Assembly (NCBI RefSeq): GCF_021504595.1
Contig: NZ_JACSGT010000001.1
Location: 2,356,001 to 2,420,000, forward strand
Direction: 5' to 3'
DNA length: 64,000 nt
DNA from: Chryseobacterium indicum
Lineage (GTDB): Bacteria > Bacteroidota > Bacteroidia > Flavobacteriales > Weeksellaceae
Part shown: positions 43,841 through 51,843 of the stretch, piece after piece
Layout of the letters: every line of letters starts with the position of its first letter
How positions within the stretch are numbered: the first letter of the stretch is position 1
Made by a program: the position numbers and the translations under genes
The notes under the pieces: model-generated
What the model was told of the DNA's origin: nothing
Database searches by the model: none
What the model saw: only the letters and a program-made list of their open reading frames with translations

Positions 43841-43897
43841 GTGATTACAAACAACGGAACATATTATTACGGAATTTTTAACTCAGATCTGGGATAA
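43841..43897 (+). CDS. Putative Tyr-rich leader peptide (attenuator) upstream of tyrA
   Basis: An 18-residue open frame from GTG: M-I-T-N-N-G-T-Y-Y-Y-G-I-F-N-S-D-L-G, then TAA. Three consecutive Tyr codons (43862-43870) plus one Phe codon, just ahead of an intrinsic terminator and of prephenate dehydrogenase, are what an amino-acid attenuator needs. AAGGA at 43896-43900 can pair with TCCTT at 43927-43931, opening the terminator stem. A ribosome stalled on the Tyr codons would leave AAGGA free, while one at the stop codon would cover it. The start codon is inferred; no other start fits. Too short for ordinary gene finding. Confidence 0.7.
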   Translation: MITNNGTYYYGIFNSDLG

Positions 43898-43917
43898 GGA
43901 TTTCTTATAGATAAAAC

Positions 43918-43945
43918 AAAACCTCGTCCTTGGGCGGGGTTTTTT
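43918..43945 (+). terminator. Attenuator terminator in the tyrA leader
   Basis: AAAACCTCGTC pairs with GGCGGGGTTTT (11 bp, two G-T wobbles) around loop CTTG, followed by a T-run. It lies 17 bp before the tyrA start and 20 bp after the leader-peptide stop, so it can only act on tyrA expression. Confidence 0.8.
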
Positions 43946-43962
43946 ATTTTAAAATTTAAACG

Positions 43963-44808
43963 ATGAAAATAAGTATAATTGGTGTAGGATTAATCGGGGG
44001 CTCGATTGCATTAAAATTAAGACAAAAAGGAATTGCCGATTTCGTCTACGGTATTGATAACAGCAATGAGCATCTGAACGAAGCGTTAGAACTCAAAATA
44101 ATCGATGCAAAAGTAGATCTGGAATACGGAATCAAAAATTCTGATCTGGTGATTCTTGCCATTCCTGTAGATGCCGCAAGAAAATTACTGCCGAATGTTT
44201 TAGACCTGATTTCGGAAAATCAGACGGTAATGGATGCAGGATCTACCAAAGCGGGAATTGTAAATGCGGTAAAAAATCATCCGAAAAGATCGAGATTTGT
44301 GGCTTTCCATCCGATGTGGGGAACGGAAAATAACGGACCAAAATCGGCAGTTTCAGAAAGTTTCTCTGGAAAAGCAGGCGTAATCTGTGATAAGGAAGAA
44401 TCAGCAGAAGATGCTTTACAACTGGTTAAAAAAATTGTCGAAAGTCTTGATATGCATCTGATTTACATGAATGCGGAAGATCATGATGTTCACACCGCTT
44501 ATATTTCGCATATTTCCCACATCACTTCATACGCTTTGGCAAATACGGTTTTAGAAAAGGAGAAAGAAGAAGAAACTATTTTTCAACTGGCAAGTTCCGG
44601 TTTTTCCAGCACCGTTCGTCTGGCAAAGTCTCATCCTGAAATGTGGGTTCCGATTTTCAGACAAAATAAAGAAAATGTTCTGGATGTTCTGAACGAACAT
44701 ATTGCCCAGTTAAGAAAGTTTAAAGCCGCTCTGGAAAAAGAGAATTTCGAATATCTTGGAGAACTGATTTCCAATGCGAATAAAATCAGGGGAATCTTAG
44801 ATAAATAG
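43963..44808 (+). CDS. tyrA: Prephenate dehydrogenase
   Basis: Oxidative decarboxylation of prephenate to 4-hydroxyphenylpyruvate, the committed step to tyrosine. The 281 residues begin with a Rossmann motif IIGVGLIGGSIALKLR. DAGSTKAGIV, FHPMWGTENNGPKSA and the catalytic His in HDVHTAYISHISH follow, and the helical dimerisation domain ends the protein. There is no fused chorismate mutase or ACT domain, so feedback control must be elsewhere or through the leader. Preceded by a Tyr-codon attenuator. Confidence 0.93.
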   Translation: MKISIIGVGLIGGSIALKLRQKGIADFVYGIDNSNEHLNEALELKIIDAKVDLEYGIKNSDLVILAIPVDAARKLLPNVLDLISENQTVMDAGSTKAGIVNAVKNHPKRSRFVAFHPMWGTENNGPKSAVSESFSGKAGVICDKEESAEDALQLVKKIVESLDMHLIYMNAEDHDVHTAYISHISHITSYALANTVLEKEKEEETIFQLASSGFSSTVRLAKSHPEMWVPIFRQNKENVLDVLNEHIAQLRKFKAALEKENFEYLGELISNANKIRGILDK

Positions 44809-44816
44809 ATAAAAAT

Positions 44817-44849
44817 AGGGTTAAAGATTTTAAGTATGTCTTTAACCCT
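44817..44849. terminator. Bidirectional terminator between tyrA and mvaD
   Basis: Perfect 11-bp stem AGGGTTAAAGA/TCTTTAACCCT, 11-nt loop, T-rich on the right and A-rich on the left. Confidence 0.85.
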
Positions 44850-44865
44850 TATATTTTTTCACAAA

Positions 44866-45921
44866 TTAAAACTTCATCACATCTTTCACCACTCCGTTAT
44901 TCTGTGTATGCTGTAGCAGTTCGGCTTCGATAAAAGATTTTATTGTTTCTTCTGAGCCGTCGTTCGGGAAGAGAAGGTGAACGTTGGCTCCTGCATCTAA
45001 CGTAAAAAACAACGGCAAATTGGTTTCTCTTCTGAAATCCCAGATTTTATTGATGACTTCCAAAGTCCCTGTTTTCATTAAAATAAATGCAGGATCACTC
45101 ATCATCATCATGGCATGAAGTGTTAATGCTTCGTGTTCTACCAGTTTAATAAAACGCTGCAAGTCTCCGCTGGCTAACATTTCCTTCATCGGACCGAAGT
45201 TTTCCCTTGCTTCCTGAAATCTTCTGTCTGCGTAAGGATTGGTATTCATCAAACCATGACCAACAGTGGAAGAAACGCTTTTCTGCCCTTCATGAATGAG
45301 TAAAACCCAGTCGTTAAAATCTTTAAAAATTTCATGGATTTCTTCGTTGGGGTATTGTACTGCAAAAAGATCAGAACTTCCTTTTACCTGAGATTCACCC
45401 CACACAACCAATCCGTTGTAAAGGCTTCTGCAGGCGCTTCCGCTTCCTAATCTTGCTAAGAACGATGCTTTTCTCAACGATTCTTCATCCGAAGTTTTTC
45501 CTGAAAATGTTTCGTCAAGATTCATCAGACATTTAGCTATCGCCCCGAAACCTGAAGCCGAGCTTGCAATTCCTGAGCTGTGAGGAAAGGTATTTTCGGT
45601 TCTGATGATGTATTTTCCCTGTAAAATCCATGGAAGATACTGTTCGATATTTCTGAAGTATTTTTCAATTTTTTCAGCAAATTTTACTTCCTCATTTCCG
45701 GCAAGAAAAGTCTGCACAGAAAAAGATTCATTGGCAGAAAACTCCATCGAAGTATTGGTTTTGCAATGATTTAATGTAAAACTGATGCTGGGATTAGCGG
45801 GAATCTGATTGTCGTATTTCCCCCAGTATTTGATTAAGGCAATATTCGAAGGACAGCTTTCCGAAACTGTCTGATTATGTATTGTAAATTCGTTATTTCC
45901 TAAAAACTCCTGTGTTGTCAT
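44866..45921 (-). CDS. mvaD: Diphosphomevalonate decarboxylase
   Basis: GHMP-kinase-fold enzyme forming isopentenyl diphosphate in the mevalonate pathway, which Flavobacteriia use instead of the MEP route. The 351 residues show CPSNIALIKYWGKYD at the N-terminus (the family hallmark), the ATP-binding FPHSSGIASSASGFGAIA, and the C-terminal FTLDAGANVHLLFP. No other mevalonate gene is next to it. The downstream side is a shared terminator with tyrA. Confidence 0.95.
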   Translation of the reverse strand: MTTQEFLGNNEFTIHNQTVSESCPSNIALIKYWGKYDNQIPANPSISFTLNHCKTNTSMEFSANESFSVQTFLAGNEEVKFAEKIEKYFRNIEQYLPWILQGKYIIRTENTFPHSSGIASSASGFGAIAKCLMNLDETFSGKTSDEESLRKASFLARLGSGSACRSLYNGLVVWGESQVKGSSDLFAVQYPNEEIHEIFKDFNDWVLLIHEGQKSVSSTVGHGLMNTNPYADRRFQEARENFGPMKEMLASGDLQRFIKLVEHEALTLHAMMMMSDPAFILMKTGTLEVINKIWDFRRETNLPLFFTLDAGANVHLLFPNDGSEETIKSFIEAELLQHTQNNGVVKDVMKF

Positions 45922-45994
45922 AATTTTAATTCTTGTAAGATGGAATGCAGCCTGATTTACCGTTATCGCTTAATCTTAAGCTTAGCCTTAAAAT

Positions 45995-47764
45995 TTAATA
46001 CATCTTCTCAATAAGTTCTGCATATTTTTTAAGCACTACATTTCTTTTCACCTTTAATGTCGGAGTAATTTCTCCTGTATTGATATCAAATTCCGAAGGC
46101 ATCAATGTGAATTTTTTCACTTTTTCGTAATCGGATAAATGGCTTTGCAGTTCTTTAATTTTGTCTTTGTAAAAATCGTGTATCTTTTCGTTTTTTACAA
46201 TTTCCTCCCAATTGGTGAAAGGAATATTATTTTTTTTGAGATATTCTTTTAAAAATTCAAAGTTCGGAACAACCAACGCGGAAACAAACTGTTTTCCTTC
46301 CGCAATCAGGACAATCTGCTGAATGAAATTATTGTTGGTTAAAATATTTTCAATCTGCTGCGGTGCGATGTATTTTCCGTTGGAAGTCTTCATGAGATCT
46401 TTCAATCGGTCTGTAATGGTAAGATTTCCTTTGCTGTCGATGGTTCCGGCATCTCCGGTTTTAAACCAGCCGTCTTCTGTGAAAACTTTCTGCGTTTCTT
46501 CAGGCTTTTTATAGTATCCCTTCATGATTCCGTTTCCTTTTGCCTGAATTTCATCGTTCTCCCCGATTCGGATTTCTACGCCCGGAAGAGGTTTTCCACA
46601 GCTTCCGTGTTCGAAATGCGTCAAAGGAAAAGCGGTTAAGGTTGCCGTAGTTTCCGTTAAACCGTAGCCAACCGTCACATGAATTCCAACCGACTCAAAA
46701 AACTTCGTCACTTCCGGAGATAACGAAGCTCCGCCACAAGGCAGAAACCATAATCTTCCGCCCATTTTTTCTTTAATTTTACTGAAAACCAAAGACTCAG
46801 CAATGTTTTCTTTTATTTTTAATCCAAACGGAACCTGCTTTTCGTTTCTTCTTAATTCTGCGGTCTGCGAACCGGTTTCCAAAGCCCATTTAAAGATTTT
46901 TTTCTTCAGCGATGAACCTTCTTCTGCCTTTTCCAACACTCCGGCGTAGACTTTCTGGAAAAATCTTGGCACCGCGCACATCATGGTCGGTTTTACTTCT
47001 TCCAAAGCTTCGGCGATATTCTTCGGATCTTCAAGGAAATAAACTCTTGCGCCTCCGTAAAGACACAAAAGACTCCAGCTTCTTTCGAAAACGTGGGTTA
47101 ATGGTAAAAATGCCAGAGAAAGTTCTTCTTCGAAGTTTTTAAACTTAAAAAATTCAAAATGGGCATCAAAAGCTTTTATGAAATTTCCATGGGTGAGAAT
47201 GACTCCTTTCGGCGTTCCTGTTGTTCCGGAAGTGTAGATAAGCGTAGCAATATCTTCATATTCTTTCTTGCAGAATTCTAGTTTGGGAGCGCTCTTGGCA
47301 ATGAAATCTTCAAGATAAAAACTGCTGAATTCTTTTTTAATCCAGACAGCTTTTTTAGAAATAATAATCGTTTGCAGATTTGTACTTTCTTTTTTCAGAA
47401 TTTCCAGACACGCATCGTACTGAGCCTGATCGCCCACCAAAATAGCCTTTGCTTCCGAATCGCTGATGATATATTCTGCCTGTTCTGCATTATTAGTAGA
47501 ATAGATTGGAACCGTAATGGCTCCGATTGCTAACACTGCGAGATCAAAAATCATCCATTCTGATGAGTTATCCGAATAAATGGCTACTTTATCATTTTCC
47601 TGAATGCCTGCATTTTTAAGCGCATTGGCTGTTTTATATACAATTTCACTGAATTTTTTCCAGCTCAGTTCTTTCCAGCCCGCATCTTTCTTTTTAAATC
47701 CGATAGCAGATTTTATGGGATGCTTTTCTGTATTTTTTAAGATAATTGCCTCTGCAAGATTCAT
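45995..47764 (-). CDS. Long-chain acyl-CoA synthetase (AMP-binding)
   Basis: A 589-residue ligase that activates long-chain fatty acids through an acyl-AMP to acyl-CoA. Motifs: LIYTSGTTGTPKGVILTHGN (P-loop), YGLTETTATLTAFP, WFKTGDAGTIDSKGNLTITDRLKDLMKTSNGKYI (A8-A9 hinge), with a long C-terminal region typical of FadD15-like proteins. It overlaps the upstream epimerase gene by four bases, so the two are co-translated. Specific fatty-acid range cannot be told. Confidence 0.93.
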   Translation of the reverse strand: MNLAEAIILKNTEKHPIKSAIGFKKKDAGWKELSWKKFSEIVYKTANALKNAGIQENDKVAIYSDNSSEWMIFDLAVLAIGAITVPIYSTNNAEQAEYIISDSEAKAILVGDQAQYDACLEILKKESTNLQTIIISKKAVWIKKEFSSFYLEDFIAKSAPKLEFCKKEYEDIATLIYTSGTTGTPKGVILTHGNFIKAFDAHFEFFKFKNFEEELSLAFLPLTHVFERSWSLLCLYGGARVYFLEDPKNIAEALEEVKPTMMCAVPRFFQKVYAGVLEKAEEGSSLKKKIFKWALETGSQTAELRRNEKQVPFGLKIKENIAESLVFSKIKEKMGGRLWFLPCGGASLSPEVTKFFESVGIHVTVGYGLTETTATLTAFPLTHFEHGSCGKPLPGVEIRIGENDEIQAKGNGIMKGYYKKPEETQKVFTEDGWFKTGDAGTIDSKGNLTITDRLKDLMKTSNGKYIAPQQIENILTNNNFIQQIVLIAEGKQFVSALVVPNFEFLKEYLKKNNIPFTNWEEIVKNEKIHDFYKDKIKELQSHLSDYEKVKKFTLMPSEFDINTGEITPTLKVKRNVVLKKYAELIEKMY

Positions 47765-48774
47765 TGCTTTATCTTTTTATCGTTGATATAATTATTTAAA
47801 TGAAAATCAATACTTTCCGAAAGAGGAATGAACTGATAATTCAATCTGCTTTTTATTTTTTCGTTGGAAACAATATTCATCTCAGAAATTGCTTTTACAT
47901 TGGATCTTGTCGCCATTCTTAAAGCCGGAATCAGCCATCCGAATAATGCATTTGCCAAAACTCCAATATTCAGCTGAAATTGTGACAGGAGCTTCGCTTC
48001 CTTCAGCCCCAGTTTCTTTCGGATCTGCTTTCCTAATTCTGCATATCTTCTGTTCTCGGAAATGATGATGAACCGTTCTCCAAAAATATTTTTCTCCATC
48101 AGTTCAACAGAAATTGCGGCAACATCTCTCACGTCCGCATAGCTTGTTCCTCCTGAAAAAGTAAAACTGTTTTTTTCGAATGTGGGAAAAATATCGCCAC
48201 TGCTGTTTCCCCAGTTTCCGCTTCCGATAATCATTCCCGGATTTACAATAACGACGTTTAACCCTTCAGCAGAAGCTCTCCAGACTTCCATTTCAGAAAT
48301 ATGTTTTGAGATCGCATAGGCAGAATGGTCTTCTTTCGGGTTAAAATCGGATTCTTCATCCAGCTCGCCTTTTTCATTAAAATTATCGAGAACAGCAATA
48401 GAACTTACATGAAGGAATTTTTTCACCTCAGCTCCTTCACAGGCATAAAGTAAATTTTCTGTTCCCTTAATGTTCGTGTGGTAAATTTCTTTGCTGTCTT
48501 TGGGATTGAACCCCACTTTAGCAGCGCAGTGATACACCTCATCAATTCCTTTTAAGGCTTCCTGAAGAGAGAGAATATCATCAAAATCTACATCGATCCA
48601 TTCGATTCGGTTGAAAAAATCATCGGGATTTTCCGTATAAAATGTATAGGAATGCCTTACTTCGTTTAAATTGCTCGTCGGTCTTTTTGCAGCACGAACG
48701 TTTTTTCCCTTTTTCAGAAGTTCTAAAACGATTACTCTGCCTAAAATTCCGGTTGCTCCCGTTACAAAAACCAT
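47761..48774 (-). CDS. NAD-dependent epimerase/dehydratase family protein
   Basis: An extended short-chain dehydrogenase of 337 residues. It starts MVFVTGATGILGRVIVLELL (NAD motif TGATGxxG), with VYHCAAKVGF, SSIAVL and the catalytic YAISKH (Tyr-x3-Lys). The C-terminal substrate domain ends in a basic tail. The ATG at 48774 is used; an extra codon upstream is TTG. It heads an operon with the acyl-CoA ligase, which suggests a lipid-related substrate such as a sterol-like or polyprenyl compound, but this is only inference. Confidence 0.85.
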   Translation of the reverse strand: MVFVTGATGILGRVIVLELLKKGKNVRAAKRPTSNLNEVRHSYTFYTENPDDFFNRIEWIDVDFDDILSLQEALKGIDEVYHCAAKVGFNPKDSKEIYHTNIKGTENLLYACEGAEVKKFLHVSSIAVLDNFNEKGELDEESDFNPKEDHSAYAISKHISEMEVWRASAEGLNVVIVNPGMIIGSGNWGNSSGDIFPTFEKNSFTFSGGTSYADVRDVAAISVELMEKNIFGERFIIISENRRYAELGKQIRKKLGLKEAKLLSQFQLNIGVLANALFGWLIPALRMATRSNVKAISEMNIVSNEKIKSRLNYQFIPLSESIDFHLNNYINDKKIKQ

Positions 48775-49247
48775 CAATTTTTTTTACTTGATTGCTTACT
48801 AAATTATGATAATATTCTACGTTATGCAAATTTGCGATTTTTAAGGGAGATTTTGTGTTTTTTAAATGGATAAAAACAGCAAAAGTTTTGATGTTTCTGT
48901 TTTGAGCAATAGATAAGATGATCATTAAATTAACCTGATTTCGGGATAAGTCTTCTTAAAAGCAAGGTTAAACAAAGAGATTCAATTATCAGGAATACAG
49001 CTTTTAAGATATACAAAGGCGTAAAATTGATCAAAGTAATACCATTTTTGTTTTTTTTAAATAAACGAAGTGCCTTTGTTTAGCTTACCAACTTTCAATA
49101 AGTAAAAAAATCTTTTGTTTTTCTTTGCGATCAACTAATATAATGCTATAAATCAATTTTTTAAATTTATTTCTTATCCCGAACTGAGAATAAATTAAAA
49201 AAACGGACTTTCGCCCGTTTTCTGTATTATCTTGTGTTAGAAGAATT
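48775..49247. other. 473-bp gene-free gap with nested inverted repeats
   Basis: No credible gene. It contains TTCGGGATAAG (48940-48950) and its perfect reverse complement (49173-49183), and inside them ACAAAGGC (49013-49020) with GCCTTTGT (49072-49079). TTAACC/GGTTAA flank the left arm. The nested order suggests a decayed mobile or MITE-like element. The right end holds the terminator of the grasp operon. Confidence 0.5.
49200..49221 (-). terminator. Terminator of the graspetide operon
   Basis: Stem AAAACGG/CCGTTTT with an 8-nt loop; on the minus strand it is followed by a T-run. It comes 27 bp after the stop of the last ATP-grasp gene. Confidence 0.8.
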
Positions 49248-50252
49248 TTAGACCAAAACCATATTGTTTCTTCTTGGAGCTTTATCGCATAAGATATCGG
49301 CAATACTTTTGGAAATAAGGTTTCCTTCGGTGAGATTATCCAGCCAGAAGAATTCTCCGGCACAGTTGATCTCAATGAAATAATATTTATCTTCGGGCGA
49401 AACGATCATATCTATCGCTCCGTAATCGATATTGTAAACGTCTAACAGTTCCAGCAATTTTGCTTCAATGTCTGTCGGAAGTTCCGCAGGAATCCATTTA
49501 TCGATAAGATTTACCCCGTCTTTTCGCCAGTCTATTTTTGCGGCTTCCGACTGTTGGGAATCGATTTCAAAAGCGTAAACTTCTCTTCCTACAATGGTAA
49601 TGCGGAGCTCTTTTTTCTTTTCAATTTTTTTCTGAAACTGCATCGGACAGTATAAAAGCGTATCCAGTTCTTCCAGTTTATCTTCCTTTACCACATTAGT
49701 GAATACAACACTTTCAACACCGTCTTCATAAATAGCAAATCCGGTCTGCATTTTGGCAACTACATTTTTATGTTTTACAATGAACTGTTTCGCTTCTTCC
49801 GGATTGTTCGTAAGGCAGGATTCCGGAATTTTAAGTCCAATTTTATGAGCTATTTTCAATTGTTCTTCCTTGCTGTCTACTCTTCTGTAAACACTTGGTT
49901 TCCCTAATGCATAAACATCAATAGACTCTAAAAACCCAAATAGTGTCGTTCTGATCTCTCCCATCGCAGCACCGTAAAATTTAGAATCCAGCTCTTCTTT
50001 CAGACCAGATCCAATATTGTAGGCTCTTCTGTACCAGACTGCGGAAATATCGTCCAAACGATGTTTTTTTTCATGAGTTTCTAAAATACTGATCCATTTT
50101 CCGTCTTCAAAACGGGTAGATAATTTATTTTGCAAAGGGTATAAATCGACATCGAAACGGATGACTTCACAATGGTTTTCAGCAATATATTCTGTTACTT
50201 TTTCTATGGAAAAATTATCTCCTGTATGGGTAATTATTAAAATTTTATTCAT
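49248..50252 (-). CDS. ATP-grasp ribosomal peptide maturase, MvdD-like
   Basis: A 334-residue ATP-grasp ligase of the graspetide class that closes side-chain lactone or lactam rings in a precursor peptide. It starts ILIITHTGDNFSIEKVTEYI; SAVWYRRAYNIGSGLKEELD and SVYRRVDSKEEQLKIAHKIGLKIPESCLTNN are typical maturase segments. The Mg-ATP site is seen in DMIVSPEDKYYFIEINCAGEF. It overlaps the preceding ligase gene by eight bases. By analogy with microviridin, one ligase makes esters and one makes the amide; assigning this one to the MvdD (ester) side is tentative. Confidence 0.88.
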   Translation of the reverse strand: MNKILIITHTGDNFSIEKVTEYIAENHCEVIRFDVDLYPLQNKLSTRFEDGKWISILETHEKKHRLDDISAVWYRRAYNIGSGLKEELDSKFYGAAMGEIRTTLFGFLESIDVYALGKPSVYRRVDSKEEQLKIAHKIGLKIPESCLTNNPEEAKQFIVKHKNVVAKMQTGFAIYEDGVESVVFTNVVKEDKLEELDTLLYCPMQFQKKIEKKKELRITIVGREVYAFEIDSQQSEAAKIDWRKDGVNLIDKWIPAELPTDIEAKLLELLDVYNIDYGAIDMIVSPEDKYYFIEINCAGEFFWLDNLTEGNLISKSIADILCDKAPRRNNMVLV

Positions 50253-51201
50253 TGGTTTTCATTCTTTTTATAAGGTTATCGGCAATTCTTTCCGCAATTG
50301 GGAAATTGAGTTCTTTCTGAAGCATTCCCCATTCTCCCTGCGGATTTACTTCCAGGAAATAGTAGTTTCCGTCTTTGCTTTTTATCATATCGATTGCTCC
50401 GATGTACAGTCCCATTTCTTTCATCATTGAGGTAAGACCGGTTTTAATACGTTCCGGTAAATGATATTCTGACCAAAAATAATTCTCATTGGCTATTCTC
50501 CAGTCGGTATTTTCGCTGTTATTGATTTTTCCGGTAAAAAATTCTCTGTCAAGATAAAGTATTCTAAGTTCATATTCTTTTTCAATGTAGGGTTGAAAAA
50601 TCATGGGACAGTATTCTATATCGTCTATATTTTCGAGAGAATTTTCATCGATAATATTGGTAGAGAGGAAATTTTCTGCGTTCATTGATTTGGAAAGCGC
50701 ACCATGAAGTTTTGCCACCATTTTTCCGTTGCATTTCTTATGGAAAAACTCGGTTATTTGTTCTGAATCGTTTGAAAAAATAGTTTCGGGAATAGTAAGG
50801 TTGTTTTTTTTGGCAATCTTTAGTTGATACATTTTATTACCGTCAATCTTATTTTCATTCTCAAACGGATTGATCCACGGAATGTCTTCCAGTAAAGTGA
50901 AAAGATTGTTTCTGAGGGCAGCATATTCTTTCAGGAAAATTTTTGTGTAGCTTTCATCCAGTTCTTCAGGAACAGTGATGCCCCACGATTTTCTGTGCCA
51001 TACTGCTTTAATTTCGTTTGAATTTACGGTATTGCCGGATTCATCGGTTAATTCAAAACAGCTTTCGTTGATGCTGATTTTCTGGTAATGACTGATTTTA
51101 TCTGAATTCAGTCGGAAACATGGAATATTTTTAGATTTTAAATATTCAAAAAAGATATTAATATTGTAAAAGTCCTGAGAATGCGTTATACAAAGAATCA
51201 T
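50245..51201 (-). CDS. ATP-grasp ribosomal peptide maturase, MvdC-like
   Basis: A 318-residue paralogous ATP-grasp ligase and the first enzyme gene after the precursor genes. It begins ILCITHSQDFYNINIFFEYL, with AVWHRKSWGITVPEEL and YQLKIAKKNNLTIPETIFSN. The C-terminal catalytic part reads GAIDMIKSKDGNYYFLEVNPQGEWGML, where Glu and Asn bind Mg-ATP. Its pairing with a second maturase and with PFFASFL precursors defines a microviridin-like system. Which linkage it makes is unproven. A hairpin with a T-tract precedes it. Confidence 0.88.
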   Translation of the reverse strand: MILCITHSQDFYNINIFFEYLKSKNIPCFRLNSDKISHYQKISINESCFELTDESGNTVNSNEIKAVWHRKSWGITVPEELDESYTKIFLKEYAALRNNLFTLLEDIPWINPFENENKIDGNKMYQLKIAKKNNLTIPETIFSNDSEQITEFFHKKCNGKMVAKLHGALSKSMNAENFLSTNIIDENSLENIDDIEYCPMIFQPYIEKEYELRILYLDREFFTGKINNSENTDWRIANENYFWSEYHLPERIKTGLTSMMKEMGLYIGAIDMIKSKDGNYYFLEVNPQGEWGMLQKELNFPIAERIADNLIKRMKTNE

Positions 51202-51219
51202 CTGCTGTTTTTTATTAAA

Positions 51220-51248
51220 AAAGGAAACTTAGAGTGTAAGTTTCCTTT
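51220..51248 (-). terminator. Intercistronic terminator/attenuator between precursor and ligase genes
   Basis: Perfect 12-bp stem AAAGGAAACTTA/TAAGTTTCCTTT, 5-nt loop; on the minus strand it is followed by TTTTTTTAAT. It lies inside the operon, after the last precursor gene and 18 bp before the first ligase gene. It would lower enzyme mRNA relative to precursor mRNA. Confidence 0.85.
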
Positions 51249-51286
51249 AATATGATTTTTTAATGCGATCTGAAAATAAAAATCCA

Positions 51287-51505
51287 TTAAACAGATGGAG
51301 AATCATCATCTCCGTCGGAAGGATATTTCATTGTTTGCGCCATATCATAGATTGGCTTTGTAACTGTATCTACAGCGGGTTTTGTAATGCTGTCCTGTGA
51401 TGCAATAGTTACATCTCCACCTCCTTTAATTTTTTCAGGATCCTGTAATTGTTTCTCTAAAAATGAAGCGAAGAAAGGCTTCTTTTTTGAATCTTTGTTT
51501 TTCAT
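51287..51505 (-). CDS. Graspetide precursor peptide 3 (microviridin-like)
   Basis: A 72-residue precursor. Leader: basic start, then KKPFFASFLEKQL, the maturase recognition helix known as PFFARFL in microviridins, and a Gly-Gly-Gly end (KIKGGG). Core: repeats of eight residues DSITKPAV and DTVTKPIY, then TMKYPSDGDDDSPSV. TxKYPSD followed by acidic residues is the microviridin-type macrocyclisation motif (Thr, Ser and Lys joined to Asp/Glu). The third gene of three in the cluster; the core tail differs from the other two (GDDD instead of SDEGG). Confidence 0.9.
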   Translation of the reverse strand: MKNKDSKKKPFFASFLEKQLQDPEKIKGGGDVTIASQDSITKPAVDTVTKPIYDMAQTMKYPSDGDDDSPSV

Positions 51506-51532
51506 AGTTGTTTATTTTGGGTATTTTTATGG

Positions 51533-51805
51533 CTATTCAATTCCCGGAGGATTACCCGGATTAAATCCTCCCTCGTCACTGTCTGAAGGATATTTCAGTG
51601 TGACAGGAGTATCTGTAATCGGTGTTGTGGTTACTGGTCCGTCCAGCGTTTTTAAAGTAAAAACAGAATCTTTTGCGGGTAACGTAACAGAATCATCCAT
51701 TAATCCTGTTATTATTCCGCCACCGCCCTGAACTTCTTCAGGATTCTGAATCTGCTTCTCTAAAAACGAAGCAAAAAACGGTTTTTTCTTATCGCTTCTT
51801 TTCAT
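51533..51805 (-). CDS. Graspetide precursor peptide 2 (microviridin-like)
   Basis: The longest precursor, 90 residues. Leader KKKPFFASFLEKQIQNPEEV ends in GGGG. The core includes DDSVTLPAK, DSVFTLKTLD and DTPVTLKYPSDSDEGG, with a C-terminal follower FNPGNPPGIE. TLKYPSD is the ring-forming motif. It differs from its neighbours by longer, Thr-rich spacing between units and the Pro-rich tail. Placed between precursors 1 and 3, 27-38 bp from each. Confidence 0.9.
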   Translation of the reverse strand: MKRSDKKKPFFASFLEKQIQNPEEVQGGGGIITGLMDDSVTLPAKDSVFTLKTLDGPVTTTPITDTPVTLKYPSDSDEGGFNPGNPPGIE

Positions 51806-51843
51806 AATGTCTGTGATTAGAGTTTATACAGTTAAATCATTTT

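Noticed and set aside
49085..49375. Minus-strand open frame running out of the last ATP-grasp gene
   Set aside because: It overlaps the conserved C-terminus of the ligase in another frame and passes through the terminator; no start context or family.
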